The position numbers and the translations under genes are program-made. Positions 7,591 through 15,800 of a stretch of DNA of 20,251 nt are shown piece by piece (within the stretch, counting starts at the first letter, position 1; the number at the start of each line of letters is the position of its first letter). The DNA is from Anaerolineales bacterium (lineage in GTDB: Bacteria > Chloroflexota > Anaerolineae > Promineifilales > Promineifilaceae). The notes below the pieces were generated by a model that was not told where the DNA came from, did not search any database, and worked only from the letters and a program-made list of their open reading frames with translations. The stretch covers positions 2,846 through 23,096 of the forward strand of contig JAGQGA010000006.1 in the NCBI GenBank assembly GCA_020432595.1, read 5' to 3'.

Positions 7591-7807
7591 AGCGCATGGA
7601 CCTAATCCGAAGCGATTAGGTTGACGAGGTGGAGGTTCCTCACGTCACAGTGAGGTTAAGGCTGGGCAGTTGCCCGGCTGAAAATCGAGAGATCAGCGGA
7701 TGCCTCCCAGGAGCGCCACACTCCTGACCATTTTTCTGCCCCTTCAAATGAAGCAAAACGTTCAAACCGGGTTTGGTAACTGCCCGACAAGCCGTTTTGC
7801 CGTGGCC
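7591..7807 (+). ncRNA. glmS ribozyme (glucosamine-6-phosphate-activated self-cleaving RNA)
   Basis: Seen: the cleavage-site stretch A|GCGC (7591-7595); P1 ACCTAATC/GATTAGGT (7600-7607 and 7614-7621); the conserved TTGACGAGG (7621-7629); P2 GGAGG/CCTCC (7631-7635 and 7703-7707); conserved ATCGAGA (7684-7690) and GCGGATGCCTCCC (7696-7708); P3 CAGGAG/CTCCTG (7708-7713 and 7721-7726); P4 GCAAAACG/CGTTTTGC (7753-7760 and 7793-7800). The P3.1 pseudoknot forms between GCCAC in the P3 loop (7715-7719) and GTGGC (7802-7806). These match the glmS ribozyme fold in order and spacing. Oddities: GCGCA instead of GCGCC at the 5' end, paired with CAGCGG instead of CGGCGG, and an insertion of about 45 nt in the P2 loop with two extra hairpins (7638-7655 and 7660-7679). 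Binding of GlcN6P should trigger cleavage 5' of G7592 and destabilise the glmS mRNA. Confidence 0.93.
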
Positions 7808-7811
7808 CTTT

Positions 7812-7891
7812 ATCAGTAATCAGTAAACAGTAATCAGTATTGATCTGTTTCTAAACCAACACTGATTACCGATCACTGATAACTGATTACT
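7812..7891. repeat. Inverted arrays of 7-bp repeats in the glmS leader
   Basis: Left arm: CAGTAAT, CAGTAAA, CAGTAAT, CAGTATT in tandem from about 7813 to 7840. Right arm: ACTGATT, ACCGATC, ACTGATA, ACTGATT from 7861 to 7888. The arms are imperfect reverse complements, so the transcript would form a long hairpin between the ribozyme and glmS. This resembles the short tandem heptanucleotide (STRR) repeats of cyanobacteria and is probably non-coding. Confidence 0.7.
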
Positions 7892-7899
7892 CTTAAGAA

Positions 7900-8112
7900 G
7901 GGGCGTCCCCATTAGCAAAGACAAGCAAGTTTGGGTACGTCCACACCAGCGAAGATGGTTTATTTTGCCGTTTCTGTTGGTTTTGGTGGTTAAACGGCCG
8001 TTAACAGCTTGCTCTGTCTTTGCCCCGGCACACATCCCCCTGTGCGCCGTTGTAAAGCCTGGCAACATTCAAGCAAATTTATTTCTAACCAGTTGAAAGG
8101 GCTGGTTAAACC
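7900..8112 (+). other. Structured part of the glmS leader, no gene
   Basis: GCAAAGACAAGCAAG (7915-7929) is complementary to CTTGCTCTGTCTTTGC (8008-8023) with a single bulged base, forming a stem of about 15 bp that encloses about 78 nt, including an AACGGCCGTT copy (7993-8002). GGGGCGTCCCC (7900-7910) precedes it and a TAACCAG/CTGGTTA hairpin (8086-8092 and 8102-8108) follows. The function is unknown: it could be a further regulatory RNA fold or the remains of a small inserted element. Confidence 0.45.
7993..8002. repeat. Intergenic AACGGCCGTT palindrome in the glmS leader
   Basis: An exact 10-bp copy without further symmetry, positioned in the enclosed region of the long-range stem at 7915-8023. 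Confidence 0.9.
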
Positions 8113-8160
8113 TGAAGATTGAAGCTTGGGCGACTAGATCTCCCAATCTCCACATCTCTA
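8113..8160. repeat. Degenerate AATCTCC-type heptad repeat before glmS
   Basis: GAAGATTGAAGCTTGGG, a short spacer, then CTCCCAATCTCCACATCTC: a decayed version of the inverted GGAGATT/AATCTCC arrangement found intact just after glmS (10032-10083). It ends 22 bp before the glmS start codon. Confidence 0.35.
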
Positions 8161-8181
8161 TTTATCAAGGAGCAACTGATC

Positions 8182-10026
8182 ATGTGCGGTATCGTTGGAT
8201 ATATTGGAGCGCGACAAGCACCCAGCGTGGTGCTGCAAGGGTTAAAACGGCTGGAGTATCGCGGCTATGATTCGGCCGGGGTGGCGGTTTTGGAGCAGAA
8301 CGGCCACATCGCCATCCGGCGGGACGTGGGCAAGCTGGGGAATCTGGAAGCGATGCTGGCGCATTCGCCGCTGACAGGGCACATTGGCATTGGGCACACG
8401 CGCTGGGCCACGCATGGGGAACCAAGCCAGCGCAACGCTCACCCGCACGTGAGCATGAACGGCCGTGTTGTGGTCGTTCACAACGGCATCGTAGAAAACT
8501 TTATGGAGCTGCGGGAAGAGTTGGAAGCCGAGGGGGTTGTCTTCCAGTCAGAAACGGATACAGAGGTGATCGTCCACACGGTGGAGCGGTTTATGGCTGG
8601 GGGGTTTGACTTTTTAACGGCCGTTCGCCGCACCCTCAACCTCCTGCAAGGTGCCAACGCTGTCGTCGTCATGACCATTGACCATCCCGACCAGCTTATT
8701 TGTGCCCGGTTGGGTAATGCCGGTGGTATCACCCTGGGTGTCGGTGAGAATGAAATGTTTATCGCCTCCGACATTCCCGCCATTTTGGAATACACCCGCG
8801 ACATGGTGTTTCTGGAAAGCCGCCAAATGGCGCACCTTAACCAGGGGGGCTACACCGTTTATGATTTGCAGGGCAATGTGCTGACCCCCGAACTGCACAA
8901 AATTTCCTGGGACCCGGTGAGCGCAGCCAAGGGAGAGTTTAAGCATTTTATGCAGAAGGAGATTTTTGAGCAGCCGCGTTCGCTGATTGACACGCTGCGG
9001 GGACGGGTGGATTTTGAAAACGGCCGTATTCACCTACCTGATATGAACCTAACCCCGGAACTGGCGCAAAAGCTGCAAAAAATCTACATTGTGGCCTGCG
9101 GCACTAGCTATTATTCGGGGCTGGTGGGCAAATTCCTGATTGAATCCATTGCTCGCATACCGGTGGAGGTGGAGTATGCGTCGGAGTTTCGCTATTATGA
9201 CCCGATTATTGATGAGAGAACGGCCGTTCTCTCCATCACCCAATCTGGCGAAACGGCCGACACCCTGGCTGCCTGCGGCCAAGCCCGCACTCAAGGTGCT
9301 ACCCTCTGGTCCATCGTCAACGCCTTTGGCAGCGAAGCCATGCGCGTTTCCGATGGCTATATCGCCATGCAGGCCGGGCCAGAAATCGGCGTTGCCAGCA
9401 CCAAGGCATTTACCACCTCCATCGTAGACCAATATCTGCTTGCCTGCGCCCTCGGCTATCTGCGCGGCACCCTGTCTGATAAACGGCTGCGGCAACTGAT
9501 TGACGACCTCGCCCACCTGCCCAACCTCGCTGGACAAGTGCTGGATCGGGATGCCGAATATGAAGAACTCGCCAACCATTTCTTCAAAGCGCAAGATTTT
9601 CTCTTCCTGGGTCGCGGCATCAACTACCCCATCGCCCTCGAAGGAGCGCTCAAGCTCAAGGAAATTAGCTACATCCACGCCGAGGGATACCCGGCTGGGG
9701 AGATGAAACATGGCCCCATTGCCCTGATTGATGAAACGATGCCGGTGGTGGCACTGGTGACAAAAGACAGTCTGTATGACAAGATGGTGAGCCAGGTGCA
9801 GCAGGCGAAGGCGCGGGGGGGCGTGGTCATTGCCGTTGCCACCGAAGGGGACGAGGCGATTCGGCGCGAGGCGGATCATGTGATTTATGTGCCCAAAACG
9901 CCGCCGCTGTTGGCTCCCGTGGTCAACGTCATCCCCCTCCAGCTTCTCAGCTACCACATCGCCGTGCGGCGCGGCTGTGACGTAGACCAGCCGCGTAATT
10001 TGGCGAAGTCGGTGACGGTGGAGTAG
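8182..10026 (+). CDS. glmS: Glutamine--fructose-6-phosphate aminotransferase (isomerizing)
   Basis: 614 residues (E. coli GlmS has 609). It converts fructose-6-phosphate and glutamine to glucosamine-6-phosphate and glutamate, the first step to UDP-GlcNAc for the cell envelope. Seen: MCGIVGYIG start with the catalytic N-terminal Cys of the class II glutamine amidotransferase domain (residues 1 to about 220, including GHTRWATHG and HNGIVEN); then two SIS sugar-isomerase domains (about 280-600) with CGTSYYSG, SQSGETADT, ASTKAFTT, LKLKEISYIHAEG and the C-terminal PRNLAKSVTVE carrying the conserved lysine. Start ATG 8182 is fixed by MCGIVG and AAGGAG (8167-8172); the in-frame upstream ATG at 8119 is not used because Cys must be residue 2. 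It is regulated by the ribozyme at 7591-7807, but 375 nt separate the two. Two AACGGCCGTT copies (8616, 9219) encode Thr-Ala-Val. Confidence 0.97.
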   Translation: MCGIVGYIGARQAPSVVLQGLKRLEYRGYDSAGVAVLEQNGHIAIRRDVGKLGNLEAMLAHSPLTGHIGIGHTRWATHGEPSQRNAHPHVSMNGRVVVVHNGIVENFMELREELEAEGVVFQSETDTEVIVHTVERFMAGGFDFLTAVRRTLNLLQGANAVVVMTIDHPDQLICARLGNAGGITLGVGENEMFIASDIPAILEYTRDMVFLESRQMAHLNQGGYTVYDLQGNVLTPELHKISWDPVSAAKGEFKHFMQKEIFEQPRSLIDTLRGRVDFENGRIHLPDMNLTPELAQKLQKIYIVACGTSYYSGLVGKFLIESIARIPVEVEYASEFRYYDPIIDERTAVLSITQSGETADTLAACGQARTQGATLWSIVNAFGSEAMRVSDGYIAMQAGPEIGVASTKAFTTSIVDQYLLACALGYLRGTLSDKRLRQLIDDLAHLPNLAGQVLDRDAEYEELANHFFKAQDFLFLGRGINYPIALEGALKLKEISYIHAEGYPAGEMKHGPIALIDETMPVVALVTKDSLYDKMVSQVQQAKARGGVVIAVATEGDEAIRREADHVIYVPKTPPLLAPVVNVIPLQLLSYHIAVRRGCDVDQPRNLAKSVTVE

Positions 10027-10031
10027 GAAAT

Positions 10032-10083
10032 GTGGAGATTGGAGATTGGTGAAGGTTCACAATCTCCAATCTCTAATCTCCAC
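10032..10083. terminator. Inverted heptad-repeat hairpin between convergent glmS and trxB
   Basis: GGAGATT GGAGATT (10034-10047) is followed by a spacer of about 13 nt and AATCTCC AATCTCT AATCTCC (10061-10081). GTGGAGATT (10032-10040) also pairs fully with AATCTCCAC (10075-10083). The long stem lies exactly between the two convergent stop codons, so it probably ends both transcripts, though there is no strong T run on either side. Confidence 0.6.
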
Positions 10084-10085
10084 CA

Positions 10086-11327
10086 TTACGCGCTTTTCAA
10101 ATATTCGCGCACCAGCAAAGCTGCCGTTGCCCCTTCACCGGCAGCGCTGGCAACCTGCTTAGTGCTGCTGGCACGCACATCCCCAGCAGCGAAAATACCG
10201 GGAACGGCCGTTTCCAGCACCTCAGGTTCTCGGCCAGCAAACGCGGGCGGAGCCGGTTTATCATGCACCAGCGCGTGCCCCGTCACCACAAACCCCCATT
10301 TGTCTAGCACTACGGTGCTGTCACGCAAAAATGCCGTGTTGGGGTCTAGCCCAATAAAGATAAATGCCCCATCCGTGTGCAGTTCAGAAGTTACCCCCGT
10401 TTGCCTGTCCCGCACTTCCAAATGGGTTAACTTGGCATTGACACCACGAAACGCCTGCACATCGGTGTGCCAGCGCACCTCAATCTTGGGGTGGCTCAAC
10501 ACCTTCTCTTGAATTACCTGGCTGGCTTTAAATTCGCCGCCGCGCGCCAAAATTGTCACCTTGTCGGCAAACTTGGTCAGCAGCAAGCTCTCCTCGGTGG
10601 CGCTGTTGCCACCGCCTACCACCACCACTTCCTTGCCCCGGTAAAATGGGCCATCACAAGTGGCGCAAAAATGCACCCCAGCCCCCAAATAGTCCGTTTC
10701 ACCATCTACGCCCAGGCGGCGATACTTACTGCCGGTAGTAATCAACAGGGCGTTACCACTGTATTCGCTGCCGTCGCCTGTCTCAATGCAGTGGTAATTG
10801 TCGTGGCTGTGGATGCCGCGCACCTCCTGCGCCTGCAAAATCTCCACCCCAAACTGCTCTGCCTGTTTCCGCAGCCGGTTGGCAAACTCAAGGCCAGCAA
10901 TGCCTTCGGGAAAACCGGGCATATTGTCTAGCCGTTCCGTACCCGCCGCCTGCCCACCAACGGCCGCTTTTTCCACCACCAACGTGTCAATCCCTTCCCG
11001 CGCCGTATACAGTGCCGCTGTCAAACCAGCCGGCCCACCGCCCACCACAATCAGATCATAATGATGGCGGCTGGCCGTTGTCTTTAGCCCTAGCTTCTGC
11101 GCCAACTCGGCGTTGCTTGGCTCCACCAAAAACGAGCCATCCCCAAACACAATCGTGGGGATAATGCGCTTGCCGCCGTTGGTTTCAATGACAAACTGCT
11201 CGCCCGCCTCGTCTTGCTCAATGTCTACCCAGTTATAGGCAATCTGATGTTCCCCTAAAAACTGTTTGCTGCGGCGACAATCAGGGCACCAATAAGCACC
11301 ATAGACGGTTATCGTTGGTTCACTCAT
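10086..11327 (-). CDS. Glutaredoxin-like/thioredoxin reductase fusion protein
   Basis: 413 residues. Seen: an N-terminal glutaredoxin-like domain (about 1-80) with active site CPDC (residues 14-17) and the cis-proline loop IIPTIV; then a complete low-molecular-weight thioredoxin reductase with the FAD loop GGGPAG (96-101), redox centre CATC (221-224), NADPH loop GGGNSA (238-243) and the C-terminal FAD motif GIFAAGDVR. It should pass electrons from NADPH through FAD and CATC to the attached CPDC domain or to separate thioredoxins in the cytoplasm. TrxB alone is about 310-320 residues, and the extra length equals the N-terminal domain. I chose ATG 11327 (AAGGAG seven bases upstream) over the in-frame TTG two codons earlier. 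It converges with glmS and is divergent from the aldo/keto reductase. Confidence 0.93.
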   Translation of the reverse strand: MSEPTITVYGAYWCPDCRRSKQFLGEHQIAYNWVDIEQDEAGEQFVIETNGGKRIIPTIVFGDGSFLVEPSNAELAQKLGLKTTASRHHYDLIVVGGGPAGLTAALYTAREGIDTLVVEKAAVGGQAAGTERLDNMPGFPEGIAGLEFANRLRKQAEQFGVEILQAQEVRGIHSHDNYHCIETGDGSEYSGNALLITTGSKYRRLGVDGETDYLGAGVHFCATCDGPFYRGKEVVVVGGGNSATEESLLLTKFADKVTILARGGEFKASQVIQEKVLSHPKIEVRWHTDVQAFRGVNAKLTHLEVRDRQTGVTSELHTDGAFIFIGLDPNTAFLRDSTVVLDKWGFVVTGHALVHDKPAPPAFAGREPEVLETAVPGIFAAGDVRASSTKQVASAAGEGATAALLVREYLKSA

Positions 11328-11570
11328 GCACAAACTCCTTTAACAATGAGACACGGACGAACACGGAAGGACGCGGATAAATCTGCAAAATTTGCGTTAC
11401 CTTTGGCTTGCGCGTTGGTGTTTGTTATGCCCGCCGTATCTACAAGAAAATTATCGTTACGTCTTCTTTGATAACATGACCCGCCCAATTTTTACGCCCT
11501 TATGATTCTCTACCGATCCATTTGGCAAAATGGGTTGCCATTGGTGAGGAAAAGAGGATGATTGAGTGGT
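11328..11570. repeat. Divergent intergenic region with 10-bp tandem repeat
   Basis: 243 bp between the divergent trxB fusion and aldo/keto reductase genes. It contains three imperfect 10-bp units, ACACGGACGA ACACGGAAGG ACGCGGATAA (11351-11380). I saw no promoter close to consensus for either gene. Confidence 0.4.
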
Positions 11571-12557
11571 ATGAAGACAAAAAATTTGGGACGCACGGGT
11601 TTGCAAATAACGGCCGTTGGCCTGGGCTGCGGCAATTTTGGTGGCGTGGGCAGTGCCCCCGCGTTTTTTGGTCGCGGTGAAACCGAGGCCGAAGCGCACG
11701 CGCTGATGGACATAGCCTGGGACATTGGCATTAACTTCTTTGACACGGCCGATGCTTACGGCGGCGGGCGCAGCGAGGCGTTTATCGGCAATTGGTTGCG
11801 CCGCAAGGGGTCGCATGTGCGTGACCAGCTTATTCTAAGCAGCAAGGTCTTTAACCCGGTGGGTGATGGGCCAAATGATCGCGGGCTGTCGCGCCGCCAT
11901 ATCATGCATCAAATTGATGCCAGCCTGACGCGGCTGGGGGTGGATTACCTTGATATGTATCTGGCGCATGAGCCAGACCCGACCACACCGCTGGAGGAAA
12001 CGCTGCGGGTGCTGGATGATTTGGTGCGGCAAGGCAAGGTGCGCTATATCGGTGCCTCGAACTTCCCCGCCTGGCTGCTGGTGAAGGGGCTGTGGATTAG
12101 CGACAAGTACCATTTGCACCGCTTTGAATGGGTGCAAAACAGCTACAGCTTGCTAGACCGAGGGGATGAATGGGAAATGCTGCCGCTTTGCCGTGATCAG
12201 CAGTTGGGCTACACGCCGTTTAGCCCACTGGCTGGGGGCTTTCTCACAGGCAAATATCAGCTGGAAGCGGATTACCCGACTGGGTCACGGATGACGCTGC
12301 GACCGGAGCCGTATTGGCGGCTGTGGAATGCGGCAACGTTTGCCAAGTTGGACAAATTGGGCGCGATGGCGGCGGATTTGGGGGTGAGCATGGCGGGGTT
12401 GGCACTGGCGTGGGTGATGGCACAAACGGCCGTTACGGCCCCCATCATCGGCCCGCGTCGCCCCAGCCACTTCCAGCCCGTGCGGGAAGCATTGAATCTA
12501 TCGTTGACCGCCGATCAGATTACCGCCATTGGTGTTCTCTTTTCTGAAGATGGATGA
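11571..12557 (+). CDS. Aldo/keto reductase
   Basis: 328 residues, a (beta/alpha)8 NAD(P)H-dependent oxidoreductase. Seen: the canonical start KTKNLGRTGLQITAVGLG; the catalytic tetrad Asp58-Tyr63 in FFDTADAYG, Lys92 in LSSK and His133 in LAHEPD; GASNF; and a cofactor-binding C-terminus with APIIGPRRPSHF. The family reduces aldehydes and ketones, and this subgroup resembles YhdN/Gpr-type or general-stress aldo/keto reductases. The physiological substrate is not deducible. The start is slightly uncertain: ATG 11571 begins the conserved sequence, but AGAGGA (11553-11558) is 12 bases away and only three from an in-frame TTG at 11562, so three extra residues are possible. Two AACGGCCGTT copies encode Thr-Ala-Val. 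Confidence 0.9.
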   Translation: MKTKNLGRTGLQITAVGLGCGNFGGVGSAPAFFGRGETEAEAHALMDIAWDIGINFFDTADAYGGGRSEAFIGNWLRRKGSHVRDQLILSSKVFNPVGDGPNDRGLSRRHIMHQIDASLTRLGVDYLDMYLAHEPDPTTPLEETLRVLDDLVRQGKVRYIGASNFPAWLLVKGLWISDKYHLHRFEWVQNSYSLLDRGDEWEMLPLCRDQQLGYTPFSPLAGGFLTGKYQLEADYPTGSRMTLRPEPYWRLWNAATFAKLDKLGAMAADLGVSMAGLALAWVMAQTAVTAPIIGPRRPSHFQPVREALNLSLTADQITAIGVLFSEDG

Positions 12558-12667
12558 ACGAATAACGATCCAGCAAGGCTGGGATAGCATGAACCATTGG
12601 AGGAAATGGAGGCAGAGGGGGAAAACGGCCGTTTTCCAGCCCAACCGCCATACCACACTCCCATTTT
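12558..12667. other. Spacer after the aldo/keto reductase with an 18-bp palindrome
   Basis: This spacer contains GGAAAACGGCCGTTTTCC (12620-12637), the longest symmetric version of the AACGGCCGTT motif in the window, and a small CCAGC/GCTGG hairpin (12570-12582). There is no gene and no T run, so neither is a convincing terminator. Confidence 0.6.
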
Positions 12668-12696
12668 TTGACAAACCCTAGTCCTGCTGATACAGT
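12668..12696 (+). promoter_or_regulatory. Sigma70 promoter upstream of the amylopullulanase gene
   Basis: Perfect TTGACA (12668-12673), a 17-bp spacer and TACAGT (12691-12696). Transcription would begin near 12703, giving a leader of about 180 nt that holds an intrinsic terminator before the start codon at 12884. Confidence 0.6.
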
Positions 12697-12766
12697 CAAC
12701 CCATCAACCAAATGTGTTGTTTCTAAAAGTACAGAAAACCTACAATCAACAGATGTTGGTAGCATC

Positions 12767-12820
12767 ATGACAACCACACGTAGGCCAAACCAATTGTTGT
12801 TTAATAAAACCAAAGGCTAA
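12767..12820 (+). CDS. Possible 17-residue leader peptide
   Basis: ATG at 12767 to TAA at 12820 encodes MTTTRRPNQLLFNKTKG. It lies between the promoter (12668-12696) and the terminator (12819-12850), and its stop codon touches the first terminator base pairs, as in attenuator leaders. The upstream ribosome site is weak (TTGGTAG) and there is no obvious run of one regulatory codon, so it could be chance. Confidence 0.2.
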   Translation: MTTTRRPNQLLFNKTKG

Positions 12821-12858
12821 GCCCCTTCCTGTCTGGAAGCGGGCTTTTTTGGTTTCTT
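12806..12858 (+). terminator. Intrinsic terminator 33 nt before the amylopullulanase start codon
   Basis: AAGCCC-CTTCC (12819-12829) pairs with GGAAG-C-GGGCTT (to 12846) with one bulged base, followed by a run of six T. Flanking AAACCAAA/TTTGGTTT can extend the stem across the T run. Strong on the plus strand. It is 260 bp past the aldo/keto reductase stop, so it could end that transcript, end a small RNA, or act as an attenuator for the following gene. Confidence 0.8.
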
Positions 12859-12883
12859 TGGAAAGATGATAAGGAGAAAAACC

Positions 12884-15800
12884 ATGCACGATAGATCGAC
12901 CCCCTCCTGGCGGCTTTTGCTTGCCTCTTTTGTCTTTCTCGCGTTGTTCAGCTATGGCGGCCAGCAGCTAGTCCTGGCCGACCACACGCCAGAACCAACG
13001 GCCGTTACTGTAGCTGGCAGCCTGCAAGATGAACTGGGCTGCCCCGGCGACTGGCAGCCTGAATGTACCAACACATATCTAACCTATGATGCCGCCGATG
13101 GCGTGTGGCAGGCTGTTTTTGACGTGCCGGCCGGAAGTTGGGAATACAAAGCGGCACTCAACAACGGCTGGGATGAAAATTACGGAGCCAACGCGCAGCC
13201 GGGTGGTGCCAATATTGGGTTGAATGTGGCGGCAGGAACGGCCGTTAAATTCTTCTACGACCACCAAACCCACTGGATCACTGACAACGTCAACAGCGTC
13301 ATTGCCACCATTCCCGGCAGCTTCCAAAGCCAACTTGGCTGCCCTGGTGACTGGCAGCCCGACTGCCTGCAAAGCTGGCTCCAAGACCCCGATGGCGATG
13401 GCACCTACAGCTTCTCCACCACCAGCCTCGCCCCCGGCAGCTACGAAGCCAAAGTCACTATCAACGAAGCGTGGGATGAAAACTACGGCGTGGGTGGCGA
13501 ACCCAACGGTGCCAACATCCCCTTCACCGTTGTCAACGCTGGTGACGAAGTGCTGTTTACCTACGATCCTCTCAGCCACATCCTCACCATCGAAGCTGGC
13601 GTTGAACCACCCGCCCTCGACTATGCCGTCATCCACTACAACCGCCCCGGCAACGACTACGACGGCTGGGGGCTGCACCTGTGGGGAGAAGCCATTGCCC
13701 CCAGCGAAGGCACTGCCTGGAGCGACCCCAAACCCTTTAGCGGCTTTGATGCCTACGGGGCTTATGTCGCCGTCAAATTAGCCGACCCCAGCAAGCCGGT
13801 CAACTACATCATCCACAAAGGGGACGAGAAAGACACGGCCAACGACCGCAACTTTGTCCCCGCCACCATCCCCGTGCTATGGCTACAGCAGGGAGACGAA
13901 GCCAACTACGATTCCCGCGCTGCCGCCACCGGCCACACCATCGTCCACTACCAGCGCCCCAACAACGATTATGACGGCTGGGGCTTGCACCTGTGGGGCG
14001 CAGCCATTGATCCAGCGGAAGCAACCGATTGGCTTACGCCCAAGCCACCCACTGGCTTTGACGACTACGGTGCTTACTTTGAAATCGCCCTTGCCTTTAC
14101 CTCGCAGCCGGTCAACTTTATTGCTCACCTGGGCGACATCAAAGACCCCGACGCTGACCTGAGCTACACCCCCGCCGACCATTACGAAGTATGGGTGAAA
14201 TCGGGCGACACGACGGTTTATGGGCAAAAAGGAGCCGCCACCGACACCGCCACCATTCATTATCATCGGCCGTTTGGCGACTACGATGGCTGGGGGCTGC
14301 ACCTGTGGACAGGGTTTGATGGCTCCGTCACCTGGGGCGAACCGTTCCCACCCGCCGGTGAAGACAGCTTTGGCGTTTACTTTGAAGTGCCGCTGGTCGC
14401 CGATGCCCCGCTGCTCAACTACATCATCCACAAGGGGGATGAAAAAGACCCCGGCCCCGACCAGGCATTAATCTTTGCCGACACAGGCTATGAAATTTGG
14501 CAGATACAGGGCAACGGCACCCAGTTCACCGACCCAGCCATCGCCCTGGCCCACGCCAGCGGCAGTGCCGGTGATTTGGGCAAGCAGCAGGCGTATTGGG
14601 TCAACGAAAACACGATTGCCTGGCCCACCGCCGCCGACCGCAGCCTGACCTTCCAGCTTCACTACGCCGCCGATGCCAGCCTGGATTTAGGCAGCAGCGG
14701 CGTGACGGGCGGCAGTGCCATCACTCTGGAATTGGGCAATGGGCTGGATGGCAACAGCGCGGCTAAGTTCCCTCATCTAGCCACGCTGCCCACGCTGACC
14801 ATTCCCGCCGACGCGCTGGCGATGGTGCCGGAGATTCTCAAGGGGCAGTTTGCGGTGTCGGCGATGATGGCGGACGGAACGGCCGTTGATGCCACCGGCC
14901 TGCAAATCCCCGGCGTACTCGACGACCTCTACACTTATCATGGCGACCTAGGCGTGGTCTGGGGCGATAATGGTGTGCCCACCATCCGCCTTTGGGCACC
15001 CACGGCGCAAAACGTCACCCTCCACCTCTTTGCTGACTCTGACCCCGCCACCAGCAGCACCACCTACCCCATGACGTGGGACGCTGCCAGCGGCACATGG
15101 TCTCTCGTTGGCGAAGCAAGCTGGGAATGGCAATACTACCTCTACGAAGTCGAAGTGTTCGCCCCCAGCACTGGCAACATCGAACACAACATCGTCACCG
15201 ACCCCTATACGTTTAGTTTGGCGATGAACAGCAAGCGCAGCCAGATCGTCAACCTCGAAAGCCCTGACCTCAAACCAGAGGGATGGGACACCGTTGCCAA
15301 ACCCGCGCTGGCCGCCCCTGAAGACATTACCGTATATGAACTCCACGTGCGCGACTTTAGCGCCAACGATCTCTCCGTTCCAGAAGCAGATCGCGGCACG
15401 TTCAAAGCCTTTACTGACCTGACCAGCAACGGGATGCAGCACCTGCAAGCCTTGGCCGCTGCCGGGTTATCCCACCTGCACCTGCTGCCATCGTTCGACA
15501 TTGCCACCATCAACGAAGACAAATCTACGTGGCAAGCACCTGACCCCAGCGTACTGGCCGGGTATGCCCCTGATTCTGACCAGCAGCAAGCCGCTGTTGC
15601 CGCCACCGAAAACCTCGACGGCTTCAACTGGGGCTATGACCCCTTCCACTACACCGTCCCCGAAGGCAGCTACAGTACCAACCCCGACGGCCCCACCCGC
15701 ATCCTGGAGTTCCGCGAAATGGTGCAGGCGCTCAACGAGGATGTGGGCGTGCGGGTGGTGATGGATGTGGTTTACAACCACACCAACGCCGCCGGACAGG

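Noticed and set aside
7812..7891. Possible CRISPR array
   Set aside because: The repeats are 7 bp, contiguous, without spacers, and inverted rather than direct across the unit.
7820..8068. 82-codon minus-strand reading frame in the glmS leader
   Set aside because: It is made largely of repeat arms and the leader stem, has no recognisable domain or ribosome site, and lies opposite a leader explained by RNA structure.
12520..12813. 97-codon minus-strand reading frame between the aldo/keto reductase and amylopullulanase genes
   Set aside because: It runs antisense through the promoter and palindrome, overlaps the 3' end of the reductase, and shows no recognisable family.
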